DNA from: Streptomyces echinoruber
GTDB lineage: Bacteria > Actinomycetota > Actinomycetes > Streptomycetales > Streptomycetaceae
Length of the DNA: 64,000 nt
NCBI RefSeq assembly: GCF_014651135.1
Contig: NZ_BMWH01000001.1
Location: 495,194 to 559,193 of the forward strand
Reading direction: 5' to 3'
Positions within the stretch are counted from its first letter, which is position 1. Each line of letters opens with the position of its first letter. The position numbers were made by a program, and so were the translations under genes. The notes below the pieces were generated by a model, which was given only the letters and a program-made list of their open reading frames with translations, was not told the origin of the DNA and ran no database searches. This document shows, one piece after another, positions 47,022 to 54,962 of this stretch.

Positions 47022-47129
47022 CGGCTCGTCCAGGCTCTGTGTGCGGCGGCAGCCTTCTTGGTCTCCTGGCAAGGGGCCAGGTCGGTGACCTGCGTAGGTC
47101 CGGCCCCAGCGATCTCTGCGCCCAGGTCT

Positions 47130-47630
47130 TCAGTCCCAACCGTCCAAGGACACCTGTGGCCCACCGGTCAGGTAGCGGTGGAGGGCGCTGGCGGTGGTCT
47201 CCACGAATTCCTCGGGAATGGCGTCGGCGTGGACCCAGCGGACTTGGGCGTGCTTACGGGGTTCGCGGTTCTCGGGCTCGCCGGACCACTCGTGGGCGAC
47301 GAAGACGACCGTGAGGAAGCCGTTGGGGGCTTCGACGCCCCAGGCGCCGTGGATGATGTGGGCGACCTTGAGCGACTCGGGCTTTACCGTCAGGCCGGTC
47401 TCCTCGTACAGCTCGCGGACGGCGGTTTCGGTGATGGGCTCGCCTGGTTCGCTCTTGCCGACGGGGAGGTCCCACATGCCCTGGGCGAACTTGGCGTTCT
47501 GGCTGCGCTGGAGGAGGACCACGCGGTTGGTGGCCTTGTCGTGGACGATGACGGCGGCGACCAGCAGGGTCATGGATGCGAGGGCGGGCGAGAGGGCCTT
47601 GGGGTGGTCGTCGGTCTGCGGCTGAGCCAC
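47130..47630 (-). CDS. Nudix hydrolase
   Basis: A 166-residue protein with a complete Nudix box GX5EX7REUXEEXGU: GKSEPGEPITETAVRELYEETGL. It hydrolyses a nucleoside diphosphate linked to another moiety; the substrate is not predictable. GTG at 47630 follows AAGGGA; the frame extends upstream without a better start. It lies on the glnA islet together with, and on the same strand as, the regulator remnant, 34 bases downstream of it. Confidence 0.92.
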   Translation of the reverse strand: MAQPQTDDHPKALSPALASMTLLVAAVIVHDKATNRVVLLQRSQNAKFAQGMWDLPVGKSEPGEPITETAVRELYEETGLTVKPESLKVAHIIHGAWGVEAPNGFLTVVFVAHEWSGEPENREPRKHAQVRWVHADAIPEEFVETTASALHRYLTGGPQVSLDGWD

Positions 47631-47664
47631 GGTTACGTCCCTTCGTCGGCCGGTTGTGGGCAGC

Positions 47665-48888
47665 TTAGGCCAGTGCTTCGCGTGCACGACGGGCGAGTTC
47701 CGCGGCGCCGGGCACTTTGCGCCGCTGGTAGACCGCCAAGGTCGATCGGATGGAGGTGATCGCCTTGCGGGTACGGTCGGAGGTCATGCCGTCCATCAGT
47801 GTGAGGGCCTCGCTCCAGGCGGCGACGGCTTCGTCGGCGCGGGCCTGGGCGGCGAGGCTGTCGCCGAGGTCGGCGTAGGTGAGGGCGTGGACGCGCTTGT
47901 ACTTCACGGGGTCCCAGCGGAGGAGCGCGTCGCGGTGCTGTTGCTCGGTTCCGACGTGATCGGCGAGGTCGGTGAGGGTGCGGGCCGTGTGGCTGGCGAC
48001 GGTGCCGGCGGCGGGTCCGCTGACGAGGGAGAAGCTGGGCTGGGGGCCGTCATCGCGGAGCAGGGCGTCTTCAGCGGCGAGGAGGGCGCGGGCCGCTGCG
48101 GGTTTCTCGTTGACGGCGGCGAAGGCGCGGGCGTGGGTGATGTGGAGCAGTGCCTCGGTCTGGCCGTCGACGTGGCCGAGTCCGCGGCTGAGGGCGCCTT
48201 CGACGAGGTCGACGCAGTGGTGGGGCTGCTTGAGGCTGAGGGCCTGGTGGGCGAGGGCGCGCATCATCCAGGCGGCGTGGCCGTGCGGGTCGGCTTCGCA
48301 GGCGAGTTGGTAGCCGACCTGGTAGTAGCGCTGGGCGGCGCCTTCCTGGCCGAGGTCGTGGTGTTTCCAGCCCGCGAGGTAGGCCAGTTCGGCGACGGCG
48401 CCGAAGGCGGCCCGGCGTAAGGCTTCTGTGGCGAAGCGGGCGCGCAGCATGGGGGCGGCGGTGTCGGCGAGGTAGGCGGTGACGGTGGTGAGCCCGTGGC
48501 CGCCGCCCAGGCGTTCGTCGGCCGCGCTGAACGCGGTCGTGCTCTGGCGGACCACGTCGACGTCTTCCGCCCCGACAAGGGTCCTGCCGGTGCGTGCGCG
48601 GAGCATGCGGGATACGGCTTCGTGGTCGTAGGCCAGGGGCATGGCCACGCCTGCGGTGGTGAAGGCGGCCACGGCGAGGAAGCGGCGTCGTTCCATGTCG
48701 GCGCGGCCCAGGTCGGTGACCGTGACGACGGGGTCGGGGTCGTCGGGGACGGCGGCCTCGGGGTCGCGCAGGCCGATCTCGGTGAGGGTGACGGTGCGGC
48801 CGGCCCGGCGGGAGAGGGCCTCCGCCAGGTAATGGCCGGTCCGTCCGGTGGGCTGACGCGTGCCGTTGACCCAGTGGGAGATCGCCGA
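47665..48888 (-). pseudogene. XRE/TPR-type regulator lacking its 5' end
   Basis: About 407 codons remain open. They begin inside the helix-turn-helix (SAISHWVNGTRQPTGRTGHYLAEAL), followed by LTEIGL, a hydrophobic FLAVAAFTTAGVAMPLA segment and a C-terminal TPR-like solenoid. Related Streptomyces regulators, including the intact one at 39571-41070, have about 40-50 more residues before this point, covering the first helices of the DNA-binding domain. Here that part is replaced by a frameshifted transposase fragment, so DNA binding is probably lost. A downstream frame without stop could still be translated from an internal start. Confidence 0.8.
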
Positions 48889-49067
48889 CCGGTAGGCGGT
48901 GCGGGTCTCGGTGTGGCTCGTTCCACTCCGCGCCGGTCTTCGCGGCGGCCTCGGCCTCGCTGAGTTCCTGCGCAGCATGCGCTCAGCCGCCGACCGGACC
49001 CGTTCGAGCCGTCCGCTGAACGTAGCGGCTCCAGCAGGCGGAGCAAGTCATGCTGGGACAGGACCAT
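48889..49067 (-). pseudogene. 5' fragment of an IS256-type transposase, three frameshifts
   Basis: Read on the minus strand from ATG 49067, the pieces are MVLSQHDLLRLLEPLRSADG (frame 1), ERVRSAAERML (frame 2), QELSEAEAAAKTGAEWNE (frame 3) and HTETRTAYR (frame 2). In order they match the N-terminus of a common Streptomyces IS256-family transposase as I recall it. The fragment stops exactly where the regulator remnant begins. Frameshifts within 180 bases show long decay. Confidence 0.75.
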
Positions 49068-49238
49068 CGTGGGTCTCCCGGGTTGAACTGATCTTTATCT
49101 CAGGGAGCGTTGCGCGGTGGCCCGCTCCACCGGCAGGGAGCGGAACCTACGTGCGCACGCGCCCCGGCGCACACCTGCGGCTTGATCGGCTGCACCAACC
49201 AGCGGGACGCCATCCATCTGCGCAGGTCGGGAGTTTTG

Positions 49239-49261
49239 TCGAGCTGTACTTCGACGTGTGA
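49239..49261 (+). other. Right direct repeat (attR-like)
   Basis: TCGAGCT, G, TACTTCGACGTGTGA: 22 of 23 bases identical to the glnA 3' end at 46803-46825, including the codons for ELYFDV and the TGA. Confidence 0.85.
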
Positions 49262-49305
49262 TCGACGCCGTGTGAGGCTCCCCCGGGGAGCGTTCCCGGG
49301 AACTC

Positions 49306-49348
49306 GGGCTGTGCCCCCGCCGTTCTTCTGACGGCGGGGGCACAGCCC
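49306..49348 (+). terminator. Original glnA terminator, displaced by the islet
   Basis: A perfect 17-bp stem (49306-49322 with 49332-49348, left arm GGGCTGTGCCCCCGCCG) and a 9-base loop, 45 bases after the right repeat. No gene reads into it from close by, which fits a terminator that belonged to glnA before insertion. Confidence 0.8.
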
Positions 49349-49384
49349 TCTGCGTGCGCTGCGGGAGGGGAGAGGTGGACGGGG

Positions 49385-49720
49385 ATGGCCGAGCACGACG
49401 ACCTGGAGCGGGAGTTCGATCACGCGTGGGTGCGTGAGGCCCGGCACAAGGAGCCCTCCGCCCGTGCCCGGATGCTGGCCGCGCGCTGGAAGCACGACCC
49501 GCCCGGACCGGTGCCGTTCCGCCCCGACCCGGACCCGGTGCGGCGGCGGTCGCGCATACGGCCGAGAAGGCCGCGGTCGCAGGCACGGTCGTGGTCGCAG
49601 GCGCGGTCGTGGTCGCGGCCGGGGACGCGGTCGCCGTGGGTGTCGGTGCTGATCGTGCTCGGCGGGATCGCGGTGCTCATCGTGCTGCTGGGATACGCCG
49701 GTGTCCGCGGCCCGTACTGA
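49385..49720 (+). CDS. Small membrane protein downstream of glnA (111 aa)
   Basis: A 111-residue protein with a polar, acidic/basic N-terminus (MAEHDDLEREFDHAWVREARHKEPSARARML), an Arg/Ser repeat region (RSRSQARSWSQARSWSR) and one C-terminal membrane helix (VLIVLGGIAVLIVLLGY). It is the usual next gene after glnA in Streptomyces, which supports the islet being an insertion. Function unknown. Confidence 0.82.
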   Translation: MAEHDDLEREFDHAWVREARHKEPSARARMLAARWKHDPPGPVPFRPDPDPVRRRSRIRPRRPRSQARSWSQARSWSRPGTRSPWVSVLIVLGGIAVLIVLLGYAGVRGPY

Positions 49721-49842
49721 CCGCCCGGCCTGTGCCGCGACCGGACCTGATCACGACCCCGCCATGGGCACCCGCGGGTGCACACTGGATGCGGGGCGAG
49801 TGCGCGAGCACGGCACGTGCCGACGTGCCTGACTGCGGGGTG

Positions 49843-50772
49843 ATGCAGATGCGGAGCCGCTTCCGAAGCGACCGGCGGCTGACGGCGCGCATGGGGATCA
49901 CGCTGTTCCTGCTCGGGTTGCTCTACGTCGGATTCGTCGCGGCGCTGATCGTGCTGCTGAAGTCCTGGGTGCTCGTCGTGGTGCTCGCGGCGGTGCTGCT
50001 GGGCGCGCAGTACTGGTTCTCCGACCGCATCGCGCTGTTCGCGATGCACGGGCGGGTCGTGGAGCGCGAGGAGTACCCGGAGCTGCACGCGGTGGTCGAC
50101 CGGCTGTGCGCGATGGCTGACATGCCCCGCCCCGTGGTCGCCGTGTCCGACATGGACATGCCCAACGCGTTCGCCACCGGGCGCAACGCCGACAACGCCG
50201 TGGTCTGCGTCACCACCGGGCTGCTGCGCCGCCTGGAGCCGGCGGAGCTGGAGGGCGTGCTGGCGCACGAGCTGTCGCACGTGGCGCACAAGGACGTCGC
50301 GGTGATCACCGTGGCGTCGTTCCTCGGGGTGATCGCCGGGCTGGTCGTGCGGTTCGCGTTCTACTCGCAGCTGTTCGGGGGCCGCGGCCGCAAGGACCAG
50401 AACACGGTCGCCGTGTTCGCCGCCGTGATCGGCGTCTCCGCGGCCGTGTACGCGCTGAGCTACCTGCTGATCCGGGCGCTGTCGCGGTACCGGGAGCTGG
50501 CCGCGGACCGGGCGGCCGCGCTGCTGACCGGGCGGCCCTCGGCACTGGCGGCGGCGCTGACCAAGGTCTCCGGCGACATCGCCCGCATCCCGTCGAAGGA
50601 CCTGCGCACGGCGCAGGCGTTCAACGCGTTCTACTTCACCCCGGCGACGGGCTCCGGGTCCGGCTTCGAGCGGATCTTCTCCACCCACCCGACGCTCGAG
50701 CAGCGGCTGGAGCAACTGGGGCGGATCTCCGCGGAGCTGGGCGAGGCCGCGGCGCCGGGGAAGGCGGACTGA
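49843..50772 (+). CDS. htpX: HtpX-like M48 zinc metalloprotease
   Basis: A 309-residue membrane protease with N-terminal helices (about 16-55), the zinc motif HELSH (about residue 145) and the third-ligand Glu in YRELAADRAAA. HtpX-type enzymes degrade damaged membrane proteins. The gene pairs with pspAB two bases downstream, so it belongs with the PspA envelope-stress set. ATG 49843 is chosen; ATG 49849 is also possible. Confidence 0.9.
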   Translation: MQMRSRFRSDRRLTARMGITLFLLGLLYVGFVAALIVLLKSWVLVVVLAAVLLGAQYWFSDRIALFAMHGRVVEREEYPELHAVVDRLCAMADMPRPVVAVSDMDMPNAFATGRNADNAVVCVTTGLLRRLEPAELEGVLAHELSHVAHKDVAVITVASFLGVIAGLVVRFAFYSQLFGGRGRKDQNTVAVFAAVIGVSAAVYALSYLLIRALSRYRELAADRAAALLTGRPSALAAALTKVSGDIARIPSKDLRTAQAFNAFYFTPATGSGSGFERIFSTHPTLEQRLEQLGRISAELGEAAAPGKAD

Positions 50773-50774
50773 GG

Positions 50775-51368
50775 ATGGGGTTCCTCGACATCCTGCTCGG
50801 CCGGTCCAGGCCGGCCGCGCCCGACCTGGACCGGCTCTTCGCCCTGCCGTCGGCCGCCGTGACCCTGGAGGCGGCGGCCGGCTTCACGCCGACCGGGCAG
50901 GGCGCGGTGTGCTTCGCCACCGTGGAGGGCGCGGCCTTCGAGCAGACGCACCGCGAGATGCGGGCGCTGCTCGACGCCGACACCGGCCGCGGCGGGTCGC
51001 CGGTGGAGCTGCGACAGGACGAGTACGGCTACTCCTGGCTGGTCTCCCGCCGCTCCCCCGACGAGCTGCCGGAGCTGGTCAACGACCTGCACGCGGTGAA
51101 CAGCTCCCTGGAGGCCAACGGCTTCGGCCCGCAACTGCTGTGCTCCCTGGCCGGGTTCGAGCGGCGCGGCAGCGATCCGGCCCGGCGACTGGCCCTGGTG
51201 TACCTGTACAAGCGCGGCACCTTCTACCCGTTCGCGCCGCTGCCCGGCCAGGTGCAGCGGCGCGACAACGCCCTGGAGCTGGAGGTGAGGGCGGCCCTCG
51301 CGAACGACCTGCGGCTCGAACCGGACCTGAGCCGCTGGTTCCCGGTGTGGGGCGCGCCCGGGCTGTGA
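50775..51368 (+). CDS. pspAB: PspA-associated protein PspAB
   Basis: A 197-residue soluble protein starting MGFLDILLGRSRPAAPDLDRLFALPSA, the usual PspAB N-terminus. It follows the htpX-like gene by two bases with a GAGGATG start, so the two are coupled. PspAB is encoded apart from pspA-pspAA, which lie about 41 kb away in this window. Molecular role unknown. Confidence 0.85.
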   Translation: MGFLDILLGRSRPAAPDLDRLFALPSAAVTLEAAAGFTPTGQGAVCFATVEGAAFEQTHREMRALLDADTGRGGSPVELRQDEYGYSWLVSRRSPDELPELVNDLHAVNSSLEANGFGPQLLCSLAGFERRGSDPARRLALVYLYKRGTFYPFAPLPGQVQRRDNALELEVRAALANDLRLEPDLSRWFPVWGAPGL

Positions 51369-51408
51369 GACGTCACCACCGGCCGCGGCCGCAGTCGCAG
51401 TCGCAGGG

Positions 51409-51678
51409 TCACCTGCTCTTCTCGCGCTCCTGACGGCGGGCCTCGAAGGGGCGCTCGCGGCGGTAGCGCCGCTCCCACCTGGCCTGCCGGTCCCGGCGCT
51501 CGCGGTAGTCCCGGTACGTCGCCGGGGCCGCGCCGCCGGCCGGCGGGGGCGCGGCGGACGCGCCGGGCCCGTACCGCACGTACAGGAAGAGCAGGGCGAC
51601 CGCGACGAGCCACCACAGGTGGTTGCCGAACCCGAGCAGGACCAGCACGACGGCGGCGGACAGGACGATGGCACCCAT
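51409..51678 (-). CDS. Small membrane protein (89 aa)
   Basis: An 89-residue protein with two adjacent membrane helices (about 4-38; IVLSAAVVLVLLGFG and LWWLVAVALLFLYV), an Ala/Pro linker and a strongly basic tail. ATG 51678 follows GGGAGGGAGACC. It converges on pspAB and is divergent from the HTH_42-type gene. Function unknown. Confidence 0.8.
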   Translation of the reverse strand: MGAIVLSAAVVLVLLGFGNHLWWLVAVALLFLYVRYGPGASAAPPPAGGAAPATYRDYRERRDRQARWERRYRRERPFEARRQEREKSR

Positions 51679-51843
51679 GGGTCTCCCTCCCCTCTCTCTT
51701 CTCCCGGCCTCCTCGGCCTCTCGCGGGGCTCCCCAGCGTAGGGAGGCGGCGATGCGGCCTGCATCCCCATTTCTCCCGCCCTCCGGCTGTCAGTGGGATG
51801 CGCCAGGATGCGGGAGAGGACGCGGCACGGAACGGAGGTCGGC

Positions 51844-53031
51844 ATGGGTGCGGGACGGCGGTACGTCGGCGCGGCGGAGCGGCGGGCGCGGCTGGGGGTG
51901 CGGCACCGGCTGGTGGGGGCGGCGCGGGCGGCGGGGCCCGAGGAGGTGGCCGACGCGTTGGTCGCCCTGCACGGCACGGACCCGGCGACGGTGTACCTGG
52001 CGGTGGGCGCGCGTCTGAGGGAGCCGGTGAAGACGGTCGCGGAGACGGAGCGGGCGCTGTACGAGGACCGCACGCTGGTGCGGATGCACGGCATGCGGCA
52101 CACGGTGTTCGTCTTCCCCGCGGAGCTGACCGGCGTGGTGCACGCCTCGACCGGCCGGACCGTCGCCGCGCGGGAGCGTGCGGCCCTGCTGCGGCACATG
52201 GCGGAGGCCGGGGCGCCGGACGCGGCCTGGCTCGCGGAGGTCGAGGCCGCCACGCTGGCCGCGCTGGCCCGGCGCGGGCAGGCCACGGCGGCCGAGCTGG
52301 CGCGGGACGAGCCGCGGCTGCGGGAGCGGTTCGGGTACGCGGCCGGGAAGCCCTACGAGGGCGTGCACACCGTCTCGACACGGCTGCTGAAGGTGCTGGG
52401 CACGGAGGGGAAGGTGGTCCGGGGCCGTCCGCTCGGCTCCTGGACGTCCGGCCAGTTCCGGTGGGCGCTCGCGCCCGGGCACCCCGAGCTCGACACCGGC
52501 GAGGCGCAGGCGGAGCTGCTGCGCCGGTGGCTGACGGCCTGCGGTCCGGCGACCGAGGCGGACCTGAAGTGGTGGACGGGCTGGCGGGTGACCGAGGTGC
52601 GGCGGGCGCTCGCGGCGATCGGGGTGCGGGAGGTCGACCTCGACGAGGGCACGGGGTACGTCATCGCCGGCGACACCGGTCCGGTCGCGCCGTCCGCCGT
52701 CGAGCCGTGGGCGGCGCTGCTGCCCGCCCTCGACCCGACGGTGATGGGCTGGCAGCAACGCGACTGGTACCTCTCCCCCGGTCTGCGGCCCGCCCTGGTC
52801 GACCGCAGCGGCAACATCGGCCCGACGGTGTGGTGGAACGGCCGGGTGATCGGCGGCTGGGCGCAGCGGCCCGACGGGGAGATCGTCTGGCGCGTCCTCG
52901 CCCCCGAGGGCGTGGGCCGGGAGGCGAAGGCGGCGATCGAGCGGGAGGCGGAGCGGCTGCGCGGCTGGGTCGGCGTCACGCGGGTGACGCCCCGCTTCCG
53001 CACGCCGCTGGAGCGGGAACTGTCGGCGTAG
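51844..53031 (+). CDS. Winged-helix DNA-binding protein, HTH_42 (AlkX-like)
   Basis: A 395-residue protein of the HTH_42/YcaQ-type family, with the N-terminal pattern AERRARLGVRHRLVGAA, LVALHGTDPATVYLAVGAR and RMHGMRHTVFVFP, and the C-terminal WNGRVIGGWAQRPDGEIVWRV. Members are winged-helix proteins related to AlkZ-type DNA glycosylases; a repair role is possible. The QxQ or QxD catalytic pattern of AlkZ is not clear here. ATG at 51844 has GGAGG six bases before it; ATG 51793 lacks one. Confidence 0.85.
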   Translation: MGAGRRYVGAAERRARLGVRHRLVGAARAAGPEEVADALVALHGTDPATVYLAVGARLREPVKTVAETERALYEDRTLVRMHGMRHTVFVFPAELTGVVHASTGRTVAARERAALLRHMAEAGAPDAAWLAEVEAATLAALARRGQATAAELARDEPRLRERFGYAAGKPYEGVHTVSTRLLKVLGTEGKVVRGRPLGSWTSGQFRWALAPGHPELDTGEAQAELLRRWLTACGPATEADLKWWTGWRVTEVRRALAAIGVREVDLDEGTGYVIAGDTGPVAPSAVEPWAALLPALDPTVMGWQQRDWYLSPGLRPALVDRSGNIGPTVWWNGRVIGGWAQRPDGEIVWRVLAPEGVGREAKAAIEREAERLRGWVGVTRVTPRFRTPLERELSA

Positions 53032-53032
53032 G

Positions 53033-53072
53033 CGCCGGCGCCGGGCGCCGCGCGGGGCACCCGGCGCCGGCG
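53033..53072. terminator. Hairpin between converging genes
   Basis: A 13-bp perfect stem (CGCCGGCGCCGGG, 53033-53045, with 53060-53072) with a 14-base loop, directly after the HTH_42-type stop. Confidence 0.75.
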
Positions 53073-53110
53073 GTTCACCGGGCGCGGCTCACCGGCTGTA
53101 CCTCAGCGGC

Positions 53111-53431
53111 TCATCGGCTGTACCTCATCAGCGCCCGCACCATGTGGCAGGTCGTGGCGGACGGCGGGTGCACGCCTATCAGCTCGGCGGCGTGCCGGAT
53201 CACCTCGTCGGACGCCTGGTGGGGCACGTACACGCCCAGGTCGAGCAGGGCGATGGCGAGCCGCATGGCCTTCAGCCGGCGGTTGTGCGTCACGTACCAC
53301 TCGCGCGGGCGGCCGGGCGGCAGCGGGCGCTTCTCCACGGGCGCGTAGGGCATGTCCAGGAGGACTGGGCGCCGGGCGGTCGACTGGGTGGGCAGGGGCT
53401 TCGGCTTCGCTGCGGCAGCGGGCACGGGCAT
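53111..53431 (-). CDS. Conserved hypothetical protein (106 aa)
   Basis: A 106-residue basic protein with a disordered N-terminus (MPVPAAAAKPKPLPTQ) and a helical C-terminal half containing WYVTHNRRLKAMRLAIALLDLGVY and IGVHPPSATTCHMVRAL. ATG 53431. The gap upstream (53432-53730) holds no gene. Family and function not recognised. Confidence 0.65.
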   Translation of the reverse strand: MPVPAAAAKPKPLPTQSTARRPVLLDMPYAPVEKRPLPPGRPREWYVTHNRRLKAMRLAIALLDLGVYVPHQASDEVIRHAAELIGVHPPSATTCHMVRALMRYSR

Positions 53432-53730
53432 CCTCCTGTCACGGTCGGGGCGCCGCCGGACAGCCCGGCCACACCCGTTCGAACACTACGTCCAGTGTAC
53501 GGCCCGGCACTGACAATGGCAGGGTCCGTGAAGTCGACGAATCCGCAGCTCAGAGCGGGAAACAGCGCGGCGTCACAACGGTTGGAGAAGGGGCGGACGG
53601 GACGGCTGGAAATTCGAACAAGGCGTCCGGCGCACCGCCCCGGAACGCCGCCAGGAGCGTCGCCCGGCCCGCCGCCCGGAACGTCGCCCCCTACCCGGAA
53701 CACCGGCGTGCGTCCCGTACCGTGGGCCGC

Positions 53731-54093
53731 ATGGAGATCTGGATCAACCCGGCCTGTTCCAAGTGCCGCAGCGCCCTGACCCTGCTCGACGCCGAGGGCG
53801 CCGACTACACGGTCCGCCGCTACCTGGAGGACGTGCCCACCGAGGACGAGCTCCGGGACGTCCTCGACCGCCTGGGCCTGGAGCCCTGGGACATCACCCG
53901 CACCCAGGAGGCCGCCGCCGAGGAACTCGGCGTGCGGGACTGGCCGCGGGACGACTCCGCGCGCGACCGGTGGATCAAGGCCCTGGCCGAGCACCCGAAG
54001 CTGATCCAGCGCCCGATCATCACGGCGGACGACGGCACGGCGGTGGTGGCCCGGACCGAGGAGGCGGTACGGGAGGCGCTGTCCCGGGGCTGA
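53731..54093 (+). CDS. ArsC/Spx-family reductase-like protein
   Basis: A 120-residue thioredoxin-fold protein with the N-terminal motif NPACSKCRSALTLL, the CxxC-like pair of ArsC-family members, and the typical C-terminal KLIQRPIITADDG. Some members reduce arsenate; others (Spx) regulate. No ars genes are nearby, so the role is open. ATG 53731. Confidence 0.9.
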   Translation: MEIWINPACSKCRSALTLLDAEGADYTVRRYLEDVPTEDELRDVLDRLGLEPWDITRTQEAAAEELGVRDWPRDDSARDRWIKALAEHPKLIQRPIITADDGTAVVARTEEAVREALSRG

Positions 54094-54212
54094 CCTTCCG
54101 TCATCTCCTTTGTGGCAGAGGTCACTTCACGGTCCCGGCCGCTCCCTGAGCAATCCCGTTCGATATCTCGTACATAGCGGCGTACGCTCCCCTACCTCGT
54201 CCGGAGGTGCGC

Positions 54213-54959
54213 ATGTCGCGCAGGCGAAAGCTCAGTACGGGAAAGAAGCTGGCGTTGCTGGCCGGCGCGGCGGCGATGGCGGGCGGCGGGGCCTTCGCCC
54301 TGGCGGGCGCCTCGAACGCCGCGCAGCCGCAGACCGCCGCGGAGTCGGCCGTCTGCCAGGGACTCGCCACCGCGCTCGGCAACAACCAGCGGTTCATCGA
54401 GGACCAGCGTGCCCACCCGGACGCGCAGTCCGCCGCACGGATCGCCAACCGCGAGGCGGTGGTCGCCGAGATCAAGCGCAAGCAGGAGGCGTCCGGCTGC
54501 GTGGTCGGTGAGTCGGCGCAGGCCGGTCAGGCGGGCCAGGCCGGACAGGCGAGCCAGGCCGGACAGGCGGGCCAGGCGGGTCAGGCCGGACAGGCCGGAC
54601 AGGCGAGCCAGGGCGCGCAGCCCGCGCAGACGGCGCCCGCCTCGCAATCCGCATCCCCCTCCTCTTCGGGGGACTCCGCAGGAAACGCCGCCGGTGGCGG
54701 TGCGGCCTCCGGCCAGCAGGTCTGCAAGGGCTCCACCGTCACGCTCTCCGGCGAGGCCGGCGCGCCCGCCGCCTCCAGCAACCAGTTCCCGGCCGGGACC
54801 ACGCTGAAGGTCACCAACCTGGACAACAACAAGTCCACGACGGTGAAGGTCACCTCCGTCTCCGGCAGTTGCGTCCTGCTCAACAACGCCGCCTTCGAAC
54901 AGGTCCGGGAACCCGGCAAGTTCCTCATCCGCCACGCCCTGATCGAGAAGGTGGGGTGA
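54213..54959 (+). CDS. Secreted protein with Gly-Gln-Ala repeats
   Basis: A 248-residue exported protein. The signal peptide (about 1-38) is cleaved near ASNAAQPQ. Mature parts are a helical segment with Cys residues (SAVCQGL, SGCVV), a 27-residue-plus AGQ repeat (QAGQAGQAGQASQAGQAG), a Ser/Pro linker and a C-terminal beta-rich domain with two Cys (QQVCKGST, GSCVLLN) ending VREPGKFLIRHALIEKVG. ATG 54213 follows GGAGG by five bases. I recognise no family; extracellular or wall-associated location is inferred. Confidence 0.75.
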   Translation: MSRRRKLSTGKKLALLAGAAAMAGGGAFALAGASNAAQPQTAAESAVCQGLATALGNNQRFIEDQRAHPDAQSAARIANREAVVAEIKRKQEASGCVVGESAQAGQAGQAGQASQAGQAGQAGQAGQAGQASQGAQPAQTAPASQSASPSSSGDSAGNAAGGGAASGQQVCKGSTVTLSGEAGAPAASSNQFPAGTTLKVTNLDNNKSTTVKVTSVSGSCVLLNNAAFEQVREPGKFLIRHALIEKVG

Positions 54960-54962
54960 GGC

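Larger units (their letters stand above)
46826..49261. mobile_element. 2.44-kb islet inserted at the 3' end of glnA
   Basis: The segment between the two 23-bp repeats holds a Nudix gene, a regulator remnant and a transposase remnant. Near its left edge GTGCACCA occurs twice 11 bases apart (46928 and 46939), like arm-type recombinase sites. The native glnA-downstream sequence, with a 17-bp terminator stem, resumes after the right repeat. No integrase, excisionase or replication gene remains, so this is a decayed or non-autonomous element. The first 304 bases (46826-47129) contain no gene. Confidence 0.8.

Noticed and set aside
46826..47129. An integrase gene at the left end of the islet
   Set aside because: No frame in these 304 bases carries tyrosine or serine recombinase motifs; only possible arm sites and a hairpin remain.
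53464..53490. LexA-type SOS box (TTCGAACAC...) near 53480
   Set aside because: Only one half of the TCGAAC-N4-GTTCGA palindrome is present, and the flanking genes give no SOS context.
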